Source: Sphingobacteriales bacterium
GTDB lineage: Bacteria; Bacteroidota; Bacteroidia; Chitinophagales; UBA2359
Direction: 5' to 3'
Length of the DNA stretch: 64,000 bases
Assembly (NCBI GenBank): GCA_016706405.1
Contig: JADJJT010000001.1
Span: 1,243,501-1,307,500 of the forward strand
Positions 1 to 9,822 of the stretch are shown here, piece by piece (positions within the stretch are counted from its first letter, which is position 1; every line of letters begins with the position of its first letter). The notes under the pieces were generated by a model. The model saw only the letters and a program-made list of their open reading frames with translations, did no database searches and was not told the DNA's origin. A program made the position numbers and the translations under genes.

Positions 1-3000
1 ACCAAAGCATCTGAGCATACACTTACTTCAGCATCAGGTATTGTAACAGATGGAAGAGCAACTACATTAATGATTGACTCTTCGGTAGTAGTACAAGTAC
101 CATTTGTTACAGTATGTGTAATGGTATAGTTACCAACCCAGTCAGTTGGGATAACAAAATCGTTACCAGATACCATAACTGTTTGGCCAACACCAGCATT
201 GATAGTGGTTGTACCAGCATTATCCGGAGTAATTGTTAAGGTTGAACCAGCGCAAATTGTAGGAGTGCCGTTGTCTGTGAAGTCAGCACTTAATACGCGG
301 TCAATATAAACAGTACCCATATTGGCATCGTTACCACCACAAGTAGGCGAGTTGCCTAATGCATAGTAGATAGTAACCGGAATTTGCATAGAATAACCTT
401 CAGCATTTGCTAAATCGTTATCAGCAGCATCAGAAGCAGCAACAGCAGCTTGCCAAGCGGTGTAAGCACCAGGCACATCACCACAAGTCAATGGATCGGC
501 GTTACAAGCAGCAACAGCAGCATTGTATGCAGCAAAAGCAGCATCTTCGTCAGCTTGTGCAGCAGCAGCAGCAGCTTGTAGTGCAGCTAATTGGTTATCA
601 ATAACCTCGTCAGCAGCAGCAATAACATCACATACGTTTAAGATATCGCCACTTACTAAGCCATCAAATGGGGCCATAGCATAGAATTCACCACCGTTTT
701 TATCTGTACCAGCCGAGAAGCCAGTAGTCAATAAGGCAGTTAAGTCATAGCCACAGTTTGTACCACTCCAATCGCCTTCGCAAAGGGTAGCCTCACCAAG
801 TGTGCCGTTAAAGCTATTGTTAATAAAGAAGTCGCCACATTCTGTATCTTTAGCTGTTTCGTCTTCAGTTAAAACGCCATCGCCATTTAGGTCAATAGCA
901 TCGCAACCATAAACTGTGTGGCAAATTTGAATTTCGGTAAATTCTTCTAAGCCTACAGCATTAAATACATCATAAGGACGCCAAATTGTTTCGCCATCTG
1001 GGTCAACCCATTCTTCTACTGCAGTATAAACACCACCTGAAACGTCTTTGCCAGTATCGGCACAAGCATCGCCATCGCCATCGTAAGGCAACGAAATAGT
1101 GTTTAAGGTATTACCTTGATTGCTAGTAGTTTCTGAAGAAGTGAAGGCATCAAAATCATCAATTTTGTAATAGATGTAAACGCGCAACGAAACTTCAAAA
1201 TCATCAGCATGCGATAAAGCAGTATAAGTAAAGGCTGGGCTAGCACCTAAGCAGTTGCTAAAGTTCAAATCGCCAGCATCTACAAGATTAGTTGGGTCAA
1301 ATACAAATAATGGATTTGCACATTGGCCATTTTGACCAGGAGTAGCTGGGTTGTTATCAAACACAGTGCAGTTTTCGATATTTGTAATGTCAAATTTATC
1401 GTTACCAGCACCACCAGGACCTTGGTTGTCGCCAATATCAAAAATATTATTGCCAGAAGGATCTGTTACAAATAAATGATCTACATCACCTTGGAATTGC
1501 TGATTATTGCAATCTGTGTAAGAAACATACACTTTGTAGTCAATAATAGTAGCTTGAGGTGGAATACCAGTCAAGTTAACTGTAACTACGGTAGGTATGT
1601 TTGCATTACCGCAAAGGGTTTCAGTTTCATCAAATATTACATAAGGATTTGTGCAAGAGTGGGCAGTTAGGTTGTAAGCACCTGTTAAGTCGCGGCTATT
1701 GGGGCAGCCATCTATGTAACCAGCTGTGGTTTCAGTACCTTGACCTTCGCAAAGGATATTATCCAATGGTGGGCAGTTGAAAGCAGCATCCGGAATAGCG
1801 TGAACATTAATAGTAATAGTTACAGGATCAACGATAAAGGCGCCAGTACAAGATGCATAGCAAGTTGTATTTACTGGACCATCAGGTGTTCCGTCACCAT
1901 CCCAGTCGCCATCAAAACCTACTACATAGCAAAGTGTAATACTTTCAATACCATCAACATCGTCAACTAAAATGGCGTTGCCATCCCAGTCGTAAGCGTT
2001 GTCAAAGATATTGTTGCCAAGATATTTGTGGTAAGCAACGATTTCGCCGTTGTTTACTTCAGGAGCAGAACCACCGGTAATTACCCAGTATCCACCAGGA
2101 GTACCAGTAACAAACTGATCTAAGTCTTCAAGGTAGGCATCGCCTTCAAAGAAGTCAAATACATCTTGCGAAACAGTATTGCTTACTACAGGGTAAACAG
2201 TGATAGCATGTGTATCACATTCTTTAGCCGAGCAGTCGGTAGTATTTTCGCCAGTACAGAAAGTTAATACATAAGTCGTAACTTCGGTTGTAGCGCTAAA
2301 GTCAATAGTAATAGTACCAGCAACGGCATCCCATACAAGGCCAGGACCAGCCGGGGCGATACTTGCACTTGAAACAGCAGTATTATAACCAGCACCTACA
2401 GTAACTACTACAACGCCATCACCAGCGCAAGCTTGTTCTGGAGCATCGGCGATATCAGCAACACCACCGCGAACCAACGAAACTACTTGCTCTATGATAA
2501 CTTCGCACTCGAAACCAGGTACGCCACCAGGTGCATTAGCGCCTGTAAAGCGGAAGGTAACTAAGCCCATATCGGTTTGGCCAGGAGAGTAAACGCCAGT
2601 TGTGGCATCAACGGTACCTGTATTACCCGCATTTTGGCTGGTAATGCTAAAGCTATAGCTATCGAAAGCGGTTAGGTTAAGTTCGGTGCCATCAGAGGCA
2701 GTAACAGTAACCCAAGCCGACAAGTCGGTAGTATTATTAGTGCTTACACATTCAGGAGCATCAAAATTAGTGATAGGCGAATCAACGATGGTTAATACAG
2801 CGCAATCGCTGTCGTAGCAACCACCAAAGTCAGCTACTAATTGATCTACTGGGAATGGAACAAGGCTGCAAACATCCCAAGAATCGTCTGGACCAACAGC
2901 AGGAGGCATATCTTCGAAGTGGAAGAATTGGTTGGTAACTGTATAGCTGTCAATAATAGAAACTATTATTGAGTCCAAAGTAGGATCGCTAACAGAAGGT

Positions 3001-6000
3001 AGAATTTGTATTTCAGTATAGTAGAAGTCACTACCACCAACACTTAATAATTGCATTGGGTCAATGTACTCGTATTCGTTTTCGCCACATGGGTCGGCGC
3101 AAGGATCTGGGAAGCCAGGTGGAACTAATGTTGCACCACCGCCTGGGAATATAGTATAAGTTCCAGGAGCAGCTGTGAACGATTGGGTATCAATATTAGC
3201 TGTAGTAATTTGAACCATATAACCATTTGTATTAGGATATAATGTTTCAAGGTCTTCATCATCAACTACGCCATCGTTATTAGCATCCGGAATAATACCG
3301 GCGGCCAAAGCATAACCACATTCGCTGTTCAAAATAGCCAAAGCTTCGGTATCGTCAATAATACCATCTAAAACGCCGTTGCCATTTACATCTTCACCTG
3401 GATCGCAAACACCATTTTGGTTAACGTCTTCGCTGTCAAGGTCAAAGTCAAAAATATCAACATCGCCGTCGTTGTCGGTATCCCAATCTGGGCAACCGAA
3501 TTCGTAGCAAACATTAATAGTAAATGGTAAATTGCCATCGGTGTCGTAGGTAAGGATTGTGCTGTTTTGTTGAACATCACCACCTAAAATGTCAGCACCA
3601 TCTGCATCGGTTGCACTTGTTACATTGAAAGTACCACCTTGAACAGTAGTATTTTCCAATAATACGTTAAGGTCAACCATACCAGTTTCGTCTGTACCCA
3701 TAGCGCATAATGCACGGTCGTTAATAGTAGCATCAACGTCGTTAACTACGGTTACAGTGAAAGCATAAGTAGCCACACAGCTTGGGTAACCAACTTCAAC
3801 CATAATGGTATGAACGCCTAAGCCCGAAGCACCTGTTGGAGGTGTGGCAGTAGCGCCAGCACCAGGAGGAGCTGGATCGCCAGGGTTGTAGGTTGGGTCA
3901 AAGAAACCAGCGCCGGTACCGTCGCCGCTTGAAACAGCAAAATTATTACCGTCGTTTAAGTCCCACACACCAGGACCAGACCAACGAATGAAGAAGTCTT
4001 CTTCGTCAATTTGGGTATTAGCGTCAAATATAGTTTCTAAAGCATCGAAAGTATTTAAGATATTAGCAATATCAGCTAAGTTAAGTTCAATACCTTCAGT
4101 GCTCGAACATACTACTTTAGGAGCAGCAAATACTGGGTTAAATTCCGGATATACGCTTACTAATTGGTCAGCACAAACAACACAGTTGTCGGCGTTTGGA
4201 TCAGCACATTCGTCAAAATAACCTGGGCGGTCGCCATACTCAAAACAGTAAGATACTAAGTGTTGACCAGGGCCAGCATTGAACGGATCAAATACGGCTG
4301 TTCCGTCGCCATTATTAACTAAGGCGGGGTCAAAAGCATCGTTGTTAAAGTAGAAAGTACCTACTTGAGCGGTTTCGGCAACAGGAGGCAATGGAGCAAC
4401 TGGGCCAGGACCAGGACATCCGGGAATTGGAGCACCAGAGAAGAATCCAATACCAGTATCGTATTCAGCTTGGCATTGTGCATCCCAGCTAAAAGTACCG
4501 CAGAATGGGTCTTCCAATGTGATGATATTAATGTAGCAAGGATCGGTAAATGAATAAACGTTACCGGTTTGCCAGTAATCGTCATCGGTATTGCCATCGG
4601 GGCCTTGCGTACCGCTAATCAAGAAAGAGTCTGTACAGTCGCCGGGGCAAGTATTATTGGTTTCGCCGCAATCGCAAACGCCGTTACCGCAGTTAGCACC
4701 TATATCAACAGGGCCTAAGCCTGGGCAAAGAGGTAGCGGGTTGCCAAATAAATCTGTACCTGAGTTATACTCACCTTCGCAAATACTATCCCAAATAAAG
4801 AAGCAGACCAAATCAACAACTAATATTGATTGGTAGCAGGGGTCGCTTAATGGATAAGCACCACCACTTTGCCAGTAGTTAGGATCAACTAAAGACATAC
4901 CGCTATCATCTGAACCGGGGGCAATGCCAGTATCCGGACAGTCGAATGGGCAAGTAGTAGCATCTTCGCCTTGGGCTGGTTCGCAAATACCGTTATCGCA
5001 GTATTGTACAAATTTGGTAAAGCCAGCTTCAAACAAAGCTTCGTCATAAACGATGCTTGTTGGGTCGTTTTGGCAGAATTGGTCTAATAACCCAGTAAAG
5101 TCGGGATCTGGTTCGTCGCAAACACCGCCTACAACTGCACTGCAACCAGCAGCATCTGTAACGGTTAAGCTCCACGATTGAGCATCTACAACGGTAACAT
5201 TCATTACGTCAAATATTGAAGCATTGAAAGTAACACTACCAGTAGCATCGCCGTTAAAAGTAGCCACATTACCTGTTAAAATATTAGTTAAGGTAACACT
5301 GCTTACGCCAATACCAGTTATGTTATAGCTGGCAACGCCACCTACACCACCTGGGTTTGAAGTTTGGCTACCGCCGTTATCTATACCAACACATTTAGCA
5401 AAGGTTTCCAAATCGCCACCTTTAAGGTTAGCAACCTCAGCAGCCAATACCGAGCCACCTGTTAAAGTAACTTCAACGGTAAACTGTGCATCGGTGCCAT
5501 CAGTGCCATTGTTTAAGCAAGTGCAATGGCCTTTGGTAGCAGTGATGGGGTCTAATAACATGAATGGAATAAACGAAGTAGTATTACAGCCATTGGGCGC
5601 AATTAAATCGGCCGGATTAGCTGGGGTAAAGCTATAGCTGTCATCGAAAGTATAACCTACGGCAAAGTAAAGTACGTTGCTCGACAAGCCACCACCAAAA
5701 ATACCACCGTTTTCGCGGGGGTTATTAATAGCGAATGGGCCAATTTGAGGAGCGCTTGAATTTGCATCTAAATCATCTGCAAAGAACAAAGTACCAACGT
5801 ATAAAGCTTGGTTGGCAGCGTTCAACAAATCGAATGGGTTATAGTTGCCGGCAATAGCCACGTCAACACCATAACCACCAACGCCATTGTTATCTTGGTC
5901 GGCCAAAACGATATCGCTTTCGCCAACAATATCAATGTTTAAAAATTCGTTGTTGCAAATTACGTTGTCATCTAATACGATGTCGCCAGCTAAGCCACCT

Positions 6001-7217
6001 GGGTAGCAAGCTTGGTTAGTTACATCAAGGTCAAATACCATAGTAATAGGTGTACCGGGTATGGCAACTAATACAGTACCGCCATTGGGGTTAGCCGCTA
6101 AAATAGTATTTAAGTTAATAGATACTGGGGTATTGTAAATATTATCGGCACTCATGCCAATATCGTCATCGGCACCAGGTTGGCCAAAGCCAGCACATAG
6201 TGCGTCAAAAACAAATGGGTTGCCGCCCAAAGCACTACCGCAGTCGTCTTCAAAACCAACTACTAGAATAGTTGAGTTTGGCAAATCGGTAGCTGACAAT
6301 GGGTCGTTTACGCCATTAAACAAGGTAGCTGTTGGGTACGCTTGTTGGCTTGGAATAGCAGGAGGTACTGGGAATCCATCGTCATAATGCACCGCACTAA
6401 ACTGGCTGTTAAACGGAGCAGCAGATGAAATACCAAAGGTTAGGTCTAACATTACGTCTGCAAGACCTAAGTCGTTACCGGCGTTGCCGGCACCAGTATT
6501 GTACTGTACGCCTACAAAGTCGAAGTTAATAGCAGCGCAGTTTGAGGCTACGCAACCACCTGCACCAGCACCGCCGGCCGAGCCGCAGGCATACGGAGCA
6601 GCAGCTAAGTTGCCAACTAAATAGTTAAAGTTGCCGCCCAAAGGTGGGGCTAAGTTAAGGCCGTCGGCATCGTTACCAAGGTGTACGTTACCAACACCAA
6701 TGCCGCCACCCCAGCCAGATACCGCAACAATATACTGGGTACCGTTAACAGAGTTAAACGAAACAGCCGAGTTAAATCCGCTGCTTGTACCACCTGCATC
6801 GTCGTCGCAGGCAGCTACTGAAACAGTGGGGTTACAGGGATCGGCAGAAAAATCGATGGCGTGAACCTGTAATACGTGGTCGCCGTTAGCTGCGCCGCTG
6901 GTGGTAAGTGTGGTTACAGTACCGTTACCAACAAACGAGAACACATCAATAGTGGTACTCGGAATGCCACAATTAAAGGCTGGCAAACCGGCGGCACCCA
7001 TACTGGCAAACCCGGGTGGGGTTACGCCCGTATTAAAGGCCACACCAGCAGCCGGCGACGAGCCGCACAACTGTTGTGCCGAAGCAATAGCTGTCAACAA
7101 TGGAGTAGGAGGACAAGCACCTGCACCAGAGCAGTCGTCGATGTCTGCCTGCAAGTTTAACCCCATACCCATAGTTGCAACTACAAGTAAAAGAAATTTA
7201 ATTAAGTTTTTGTGCAT
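1..7217 (-). CDS. Giant secreted repeat/cysteine-rich protein, C-terminus beyond the window
   Basis: The frame is open from an ATG at 7217 to the left edge, 2405 codons with no stop, so the C-terminus is missing. It begins with a signal peptide (basic MHKNLIK, then a hydrophobic stretch). The first 700 residues are Gly/Ala/Asn/Asp-rich beta-type sequence. A roughly 100-residue unit occurs twice in tandem (about residues 735-935): a CxNGxC...CPxDC cysteine motif followed by YWQ and WDxxC motifs. Residues about 1243-1325 and 2105-2121 carry DxDxDG-type calcium-binding loops. Much of the rest resembles Ig-like/PKD/SprB-like adhesin modules with paired cysteines. About residues 2203-2262 form an Ala-rich, probably helical insertion. 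Inference: a surface-anchored or released adhesin/matrix protein, possibly a T9SS substrate, but the sorting domain would lie outside the window. No catalytic motif was recognised. Confidence 0.85.
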   Translation of the reverse strand, partial: MHKNLIKFLLLVVATMGMGLNLQADIDDCSGAGACPPTPLLTAIASAQQLCGSSPAAGVAFNTGVTPPGFASMGAAGLPAFNCGIPSTTIDVFSFVGNGTVTTLTTSGAANGDHVLQVHAIDFSADPCNPTVSVAACDDDAGGTSSGFNSAVSFNSVNGTQYIVAVSGWGGGIGVGNVHLGNDADGLNLAPPLGGNFNYLVGNLAAAPYACGSAGGAGAGGCVASNCAAINFDFVGVQYNTGAGNAGNDLGLADVMLDLTFGISSAAPFNSQFSAVHYDDGFPVPPAIPSQQAYPTATLFNGVNDPLSATDLPNSTILVVGFEDDCGSALGGNPFVFDALCAGFGQPGADDDIGMSADNIYNTPVSINLNTILAANPNGGTVLVAIPGTPITMVFDLDVTNQACYPGGLAGDIVLDDNVICNNEFLNIDIVGESDIVLADQDNNGVGGYGVDVAIAGNYNPFDLLNAANQALYVGTLFFADDLDANSSAPQIGPFAINNPRENGGIFGGGLSSNVLYFAVGYTFDDSYSFTPANPADLIAPNGCNTTSFIPFMLLDPITATKGHCTCLNNGTDGTDAQFTVEVTLTGGSVLAAEVANLKGGDLETFAKCVGIDNGGSQTSNPGGVGGVASYNITGIGVSSVTLTNILTGNVATFNGDATGSVTFNASIFDVMNVTVVDAQSWSLTVTDAAGCSAVVGGVCDEPDPDFTGLLDQFCQNDPTSIVYDEALFEAGFTKFVQYCDNGICEPAQGEDATTCPFDCPDTGIAPGSDDSGMSLVDPNYWQSGGAYPLSDPCYQSILVVDLVCFFIWDSICEGEYNSGTDLFGNPLPLCPGLGPVDIGANCGNGVCDCGETNNTCPGDCTDSFLISGTQGPDGNTDDDYWQTGNVYSFTDPCYINIITLEDPFCGTFSWDAQCQAEYDTGIGFFSGAPIPGCPGPGPVAPLPPVAETAQVGTFYFNNDAFDPALVNNGDGTAVFDPFNAGPGQHLVSYCFEYGDRPGYFDECADPNADNCVVCADQLVSVYPEFNPVFAAPKVVCSSTEGIELNLADIANILNTFDALETIFDANTQIDEEDFFIRWSGPGVWDLNDGNNFAVSSGDGTGAGFFDPTYNPGDPAPPGAGATATPPTGASGLGVHTIMVEVGYPSCVATYAFTVTVVNDVDATINDRALCAMGTDETGMVDLNVLLENTTVQGGTFNVTSATDADGADILGGDVQQNSTILTYDTDGNLPFTINVCYEFGCPDWDTDNDGDVDIFDFDLDSEDVNQNGVCDPGEDVNGNGVLDGIIDDTEALAILNSECGYALAAGIIPDANNDGVVDDEDLETLYPNTNGYMVQITTANIDTQSFTAAPGTYTIFPGGGATLVPPGFPDPCADPCGENEYEYIDPMQLLSVGGSDFYYTEIQILPSVSDPTLDSIIVSIIDSYTVTNQFFHFEDMPPAVGPDDSWDVCSLVPFPVDQLVADFGGCYDSDCAVLTIVDSPITNFDAPECVSTNNTTDLSAWVTVTASDGTELNLTAFDSYSFSITSQNAGNTGTVDATTGVYSPGQTDMGLVTFRFTGANAPGGVPGFECEVIIEQVVSLVRGGVADIADAPEQACAGDGVVVVTVGAGYNTAVSSASIAPAGPGLVWDAVAGTITIDFSATTEVTTYVLTFCTGENTTDCSAKECDTHAITVYPVVSNTVSQDVFDFFEGDAYLEDLDQFVTGTPGGYWVITGGSAPEVNNGEIVAYHKYLGNNIFDNAYDWDGNAILVDDVDGIESITLCYVVGFDGDWDGDGTPDGPVNTTCYASCTGAFIVDPVTITINVHAIPDAAFNCPPLDNILCEGQGTETTAGYIDGCPNSRDLTGAYNLTAHSCTNPYVIFDETETLCGNANIPTVVTVNLTGIPPQATIIDYKVYVSYTDCNNQQFQGDVDHLFVTDPSGNNIFDIGDNQGPGGAGNDKFDITNIENCTVFDNNPATPGQNGQCANPLFVFDPTNLVDAGDLNFSNCLGASPAFTYTALSHADDFEVSLRVYIYYKIDDFDAFTSSETTSNQGNTLNTISLPYDGDGDACADTGKDVSGGVYTAVEEWVDPDGETIWRPYDVFNAVGLEEFTEIQICHTVYGCDAIDLNGDGVLTEDETAKDTECGDFFINNSFNGTLGEATLCEGDWSGTNCGYDLTALLTTGFSAGTDKNGGEFYAMAPFDGLVSGDILNVCDVIAAADEVIDNQLAALQAAAAAAQADEDAAFAAYNAAVAACNADPLTCGDVPGAYTAWQAAVAASDAADNDLANAEGYSMQIPVTIYYALGNSPTCGGNDANMGTVYIDRVLSADFTDNGTPTICAGSTLTITPDNAGTTTINAGVGQTVMVSGNDFVIPTDWVGNYTITHTVTNGTCTTTEESIINVVALPSVTIPDAEVSVCSDAL

Positions 7218-7292
7218 AATTATACAATTAATTAAAAGATTTTTTTTTAAAAACATTAGTTTGTTAATAAAACATTAGCGTTTAAACACATA

Positions 7293-7337
7293 AAAATAAA
7301 TAAGCAATAAACGGATTATTTATTGCTATTTATTTTT
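7293..7337 (-). terminator. AT-rich hairpin terminator after the 7330-7929 gene
   Basis: An 18-bp stem with one bulged A (7293-7311 against 7320-7337) and an 8-base loop. It overlaps the stop codon of the exported protein gene and is T-rich on the minus strand. It separates that gene from the giant protein gene downstream. Confidence 0.5.
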
Positions 7338-7929
7338 CGTTACCTTGAATTAGCACTTTGTGCGATTTCATAACACCATAGAAAGCTTCTTTGTCAAAGT
7401 TGTTTTCATCAATTTCATAACTTAATTGATTGTTTACAACTTTAGCCGACTTAACGCCGGTAACTTTGGCAAAAGCAGCTTCTAAAGCGGCCTCTTTGCC
7501 TTTTGCGTTTGTTAAGTCCATAACCGATTGGCCTTCGGCAACTTGGCCGGGTTGTAGCACAACGGTGTAAGGATTAACTGGGTTTGCAGCTTGTTTAGCT
7601 TGAATAGTAGCCCAATCTTCGTTGCCAGTAACTTTTGTCCAAACGCGGTTGCCGTTGGCATCAACGTTTTGGTAGTACTGGGTAGGCTCGCCTTGGGGGG
7701 TAGCGGCCATTTGGGTTTTAGTGTCAGCAGATTTTTGCTGATCCTTTTTGTACTTGGGCGTAGTTTTAATCCACTCTTCGTGGCTTTGCCCATTGGCAGC
7801 TTTTTGGTGCATTAATTGAACGCTGGGGGTGTTGCTACCTTTTGTACGCGCAGTTTGCGCAGTAAGAAACACCGAAATGCCAGCAACCAACAAAACCAAA
7901 ACTGCTGCTAAAAACAGTTTGTTTTTCAT
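7330..7929 (-). CDS. Small exported protein of unknown function
   Basis: About 199 residues when started at the internal Met (7929), which places a Lys-containing n-region directly before a hydrophobic segment (LFLAAVLVLLVAGISVFL) and an AQT cleavage-like site; an upstream Met at 7962 would add 11 residues of no signal character. The middle is polar and Gln/Lys-rich, likely disordered. The last 65 residues (VMDL...VTGVKSAKVV...LSYEID...FDKEAF) have the spacing of a beta-alpha-beta-beta-alpha ferredoxin-like fold, resembling heavy-metal-associated (HMA) domains but without the CxxC metal site. That fold is an inference. The gene lies just upstream of the giant secreted protein on the same strand, but a hairpin separates them, so co-transcription is doubtful. 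No family was recognised. Confidence 0.7.
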   Translation of the reverse strand: MKNKLFLAAVLVLLVAGISVFLTAQTARTKGSNTPSVQLMHQKAANGQSHEEWIKTTPKYKKDQQKSADTKTQMAATPQGEPTQYYQNVDANGNRVWTKVTGNEDWATIQAKQAANPVNPYTVVLQPGQVAEGQSVMDLTNAKGKEAALEAAFAKVTGVKSAKVVNNQLSYEIDENNFDKEAFYGVMKSHKVLIQGNEK

Positions 7930-8498
7930 GTGGTACATAATTTGGTTAACAAGAATATTCAAAATTAAAAAAAATAATTAAAATAGAAAATACATAAAAA
8001 TGTGGCTATCAAGACTTTAGAATATAGCAACAAGATATTTTGTTTTTTGTAGAAATTTAATTGAAAGACAAGAACAAAAGCATAAAACTTAATATGTATT
8101 TGAGTGTGTTTAAATGCATTACACAATTTGGCATATAAGCCGCAAAGTAACGCAGAAAATTTGAAATTTCGATGCGTTTTCCTATTTTTTTTTGTTTATA
8201 GTTAAAAAAAGATAAAAAGTAGTGCGGGCTTGGTGGTTAAAATAAATTGTATAAATATTTAAGTGTATTATTGGCAATAATATTATTATGTATGCAACGA
8301 TGGTAAATTATAATAAAATGGTTTGTATTTATAAAAAGTAAACTGCCATAAAACTACAATTAACGGGTATTTAATTATTAAAAAAGTTTAAATTAACACT
8401 ATTGCATTTTTATTAGTAGTTTGACTGGACTTCAGGTTTAAATTCTGAATAAATTTTGAAGAAGAAATGGGTGCAATCCTTTGCTGGATAAGGAAATG

Positions 8499-8506
8499 CA
8501 AAGATA
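8499..8506 (-). promoter_or_regulatory. Orphan leftward -7-like box TATCTTTG
   Basis: Matches the Bacteroidota TAnnTTTG -7 consensus on the minus strand, but the nearest gene start in that direction is about 570 bases away (7929). No -33 element is evident. Confidence 0.3.
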
Positions 8507-8556
8507 ATACCATTTTTGGAATTTTTTAAAAAAAGAGTAATTTTTTTTCGTTTGCG

Positions 8557-8605
8557 CCTATATTTTTGCTTTGACAAAATAAAAACTGAAGAATCAAAAT
8601 ATAGG
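8557..8605. repeat. 10-bp perfect inverted repeat
   Basis: CCTATATTTT (8557-8566) pairs with AAAATATAGG (8596-8605) across a 29-base loop. No T-run follows on either strand, so it is not a convincing terminator. Confidence 0.4.
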
Positions 8606-8871
8606 TTTTAAAATTAATAGCCACAAAATTAATACCAAAAAAACTGCCGCAGCTACATTTATATTATACCTGCTCAAGAAGGTTAGGTGCTGAGGCTAAA
8701 AATAAAAGGCAAAACACAAAACTATGGTGCAAATTAGGCAAGTAAATATCAATTTTTATCTGTGCAAACCTGTAATATCTCTGGTTGCGCAGCAAAGAAG
8801 AGAGCACCTTCGCAAAATAATTTTATACTAAACTATTTTATTATTTGTTTTGATGCTATCTTATATAACTA

Positions 8872-8893
8872 AGAGCCTGTCTAAATTTTATTT
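8872..8893 (+). repeat. IS left terminal inverted repeat
   Basis: Begins AGAGCCTGTCTAAA and matches the right end in inverted orientation. It overlaps the last codons of the transposase gene. Confidence 0.8.
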
Positions 8894-9655
8894 TCTAATT
8901 CTATTAAGCATCAATTTTATCATGGCAAGTTGGATCATTGTCTGGCTCGTTTCGGTTTGGAACTCAAAGTCTTTACTCAATCTTCGATAGCTTTCGAGCC
9001 ATGCAAAAGTTCTTTCAACAATCCATCTTTTTGGCAATACTTCGAATTTCGAGGCTGTATTCGATCTACTTACAACCTCAACCACCCACCCAAACGTTTT
9101 GCGGGTATTTTCAATTAACTCGCCTCTATACCCGCCATCAGCTACTATCTTTACCAATCTGCAAAACCTGCCTCTGAGGTCAGCTATAACCATTGGGGCT
9201 GATTTACTGTCATGCTCATTTGCCGCATGAACCACAACCGCTAAAAGTAGTCCCATTGTATCTACAATAATATGCCGCTTTCTGCCTTTAACTTTTTTAC
9301 CCCCGTCAATCCCTCTGCACAAGCCTCCGACGCTTGTTGTCTTTACGCTCTGGCTATCAATTATACCAACACTTGGCGATGAAGCCCTGCCTGCTTGCTT
9401 TCGAGTCTTATCCCTGAGTATTTCATGGATGAGTTCTATCGTCCCATCCTTCTTCCACTTGGTAAAATAGTAGTAAACAAGCTTCCATGACGGAAAATGG
9501 AACGGCAGCATGCGCCATTGACAGCCAGTTTTAAGCAAATAGAACAGCGCATTAAAAATTTCTCTTAAACTGTGTTTTCGTTTCCGTTTGTCGTCTAAAA
9601 TGCCTAATATTGCACTCCATTGACTATCGGTGAGACTGCTTGGGTAGGTTTTCAT
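8888..9655 (-). CDS. IS5-family DDE transposase
   Basis: 255 residues, full length for an IS5/IS427-type transposase. The N-terminal part (about residues 5-75) resembles the DUF4096-type DNA-binding region of these enzymes (LTDSQWSAI, GCQWRMLPFHFPSW). The catalytic triad is visible: D100 in GIIDSQSVKTT, D173 in VADGGYRG and E214 in RWIVERTFAWLE, with the usual R/K-rich segment after D100 (GGKKVKGRKRHI). It would cut and join the IS ends by DDE chemistry. It is a single frame with no programmed frameshift, unlike the two-frame IS427 members. The gene fills most of the IS; the stop lies about 16 bases inside the left end. No truncation is seen. Confidence 0.95.
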   Translation of the reverse strand: MKTYPSSLTDSQWSAILGILDDKRKRKHSLREIFNALFYLLKTGCQWRMLPFHFPSWKLVYYYFTKWKKDGTIELIHEILRDKTRKQAGRASSPSVGIIDSQSVKTTSVGGLCRGIDGGKKVKGRKRHIIVDTMGLLLAVVVHAANEHDSKSAPMVIADLRGRFCRLVKIVADGGYRGELIENTRKTFGWVVEVVSRSNTASKFEVLPKRWIVERTFAWLESYRRLSKDFEFQTETSQTMIQLAMIKLMLNRIRK

Positions 9656-9780
9656 TTTACTTTATGTGTTTGATTTTCATAAAGCTATGAATTATTATTT
9701 AAACGTCAAACTGATAGTCTTTTATTCACATCTCTTTTAATAACTTTTTTCCTATCAATTTTTAGGACTGGCATGCCAAT

Positions 9781-9802
9781 TTTTAATTTTTAGACAGTCT
9801 CT
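9781..9802 (-). repeat. IS right terminal inverted repeat
   Basis: Its reverse complement begins AGAGACTGTCTAAA, with a single mismatch to the left end over the first 14 bases. Confidence 0.8.
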
Positions 9803-9822
9803 TAAAATATCGTTTTGTTTGG

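Larger units (their letters stand above)
7930..8871. other. Gene-free intergenic stretch upstream of the IS
   Basis: About 940 bases, very AT-rich, without a convincing coding frame on either strand and without a tRNA-like or rRNA-like segment. It contains a leftward -7-like box (8499-8506) and an inverted repeat (8557-8605). It may be decayed sequence or a long untranslated leader for the gene at 7330-7929. Confidence 0.6.
8872..9802 (-). mobile_element. Complete IS5-family insertion sequence, about 931 bp
   Basis: One transposase gene lies between imperfect terminal inverted repeats. The left end reads AGAGCCTGTCTAAATTTT and the reverse complement of the right end reads AGAGACTGTCTAAAAATT; the first 14 bases differ at one position. 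The dinucleotide TA flanks both sides (8870-8871 and 9803-9804), consistent with the TA target duplication known for IS427-like members of the IS5 family. The transposase frame is intact, so the element may be functional. The TCCGGA palindrome that is abundant elsewhere in the window is absent from it. Confidence 0.85.

Noticed and set aside
407..604. Gln/His-rich plus-strand frame
   Set aside because: It is the antisense of the Ala-rich part of the giant minus-strand protein; GCA repeats read as CAG on another frame. No start signal or homology.
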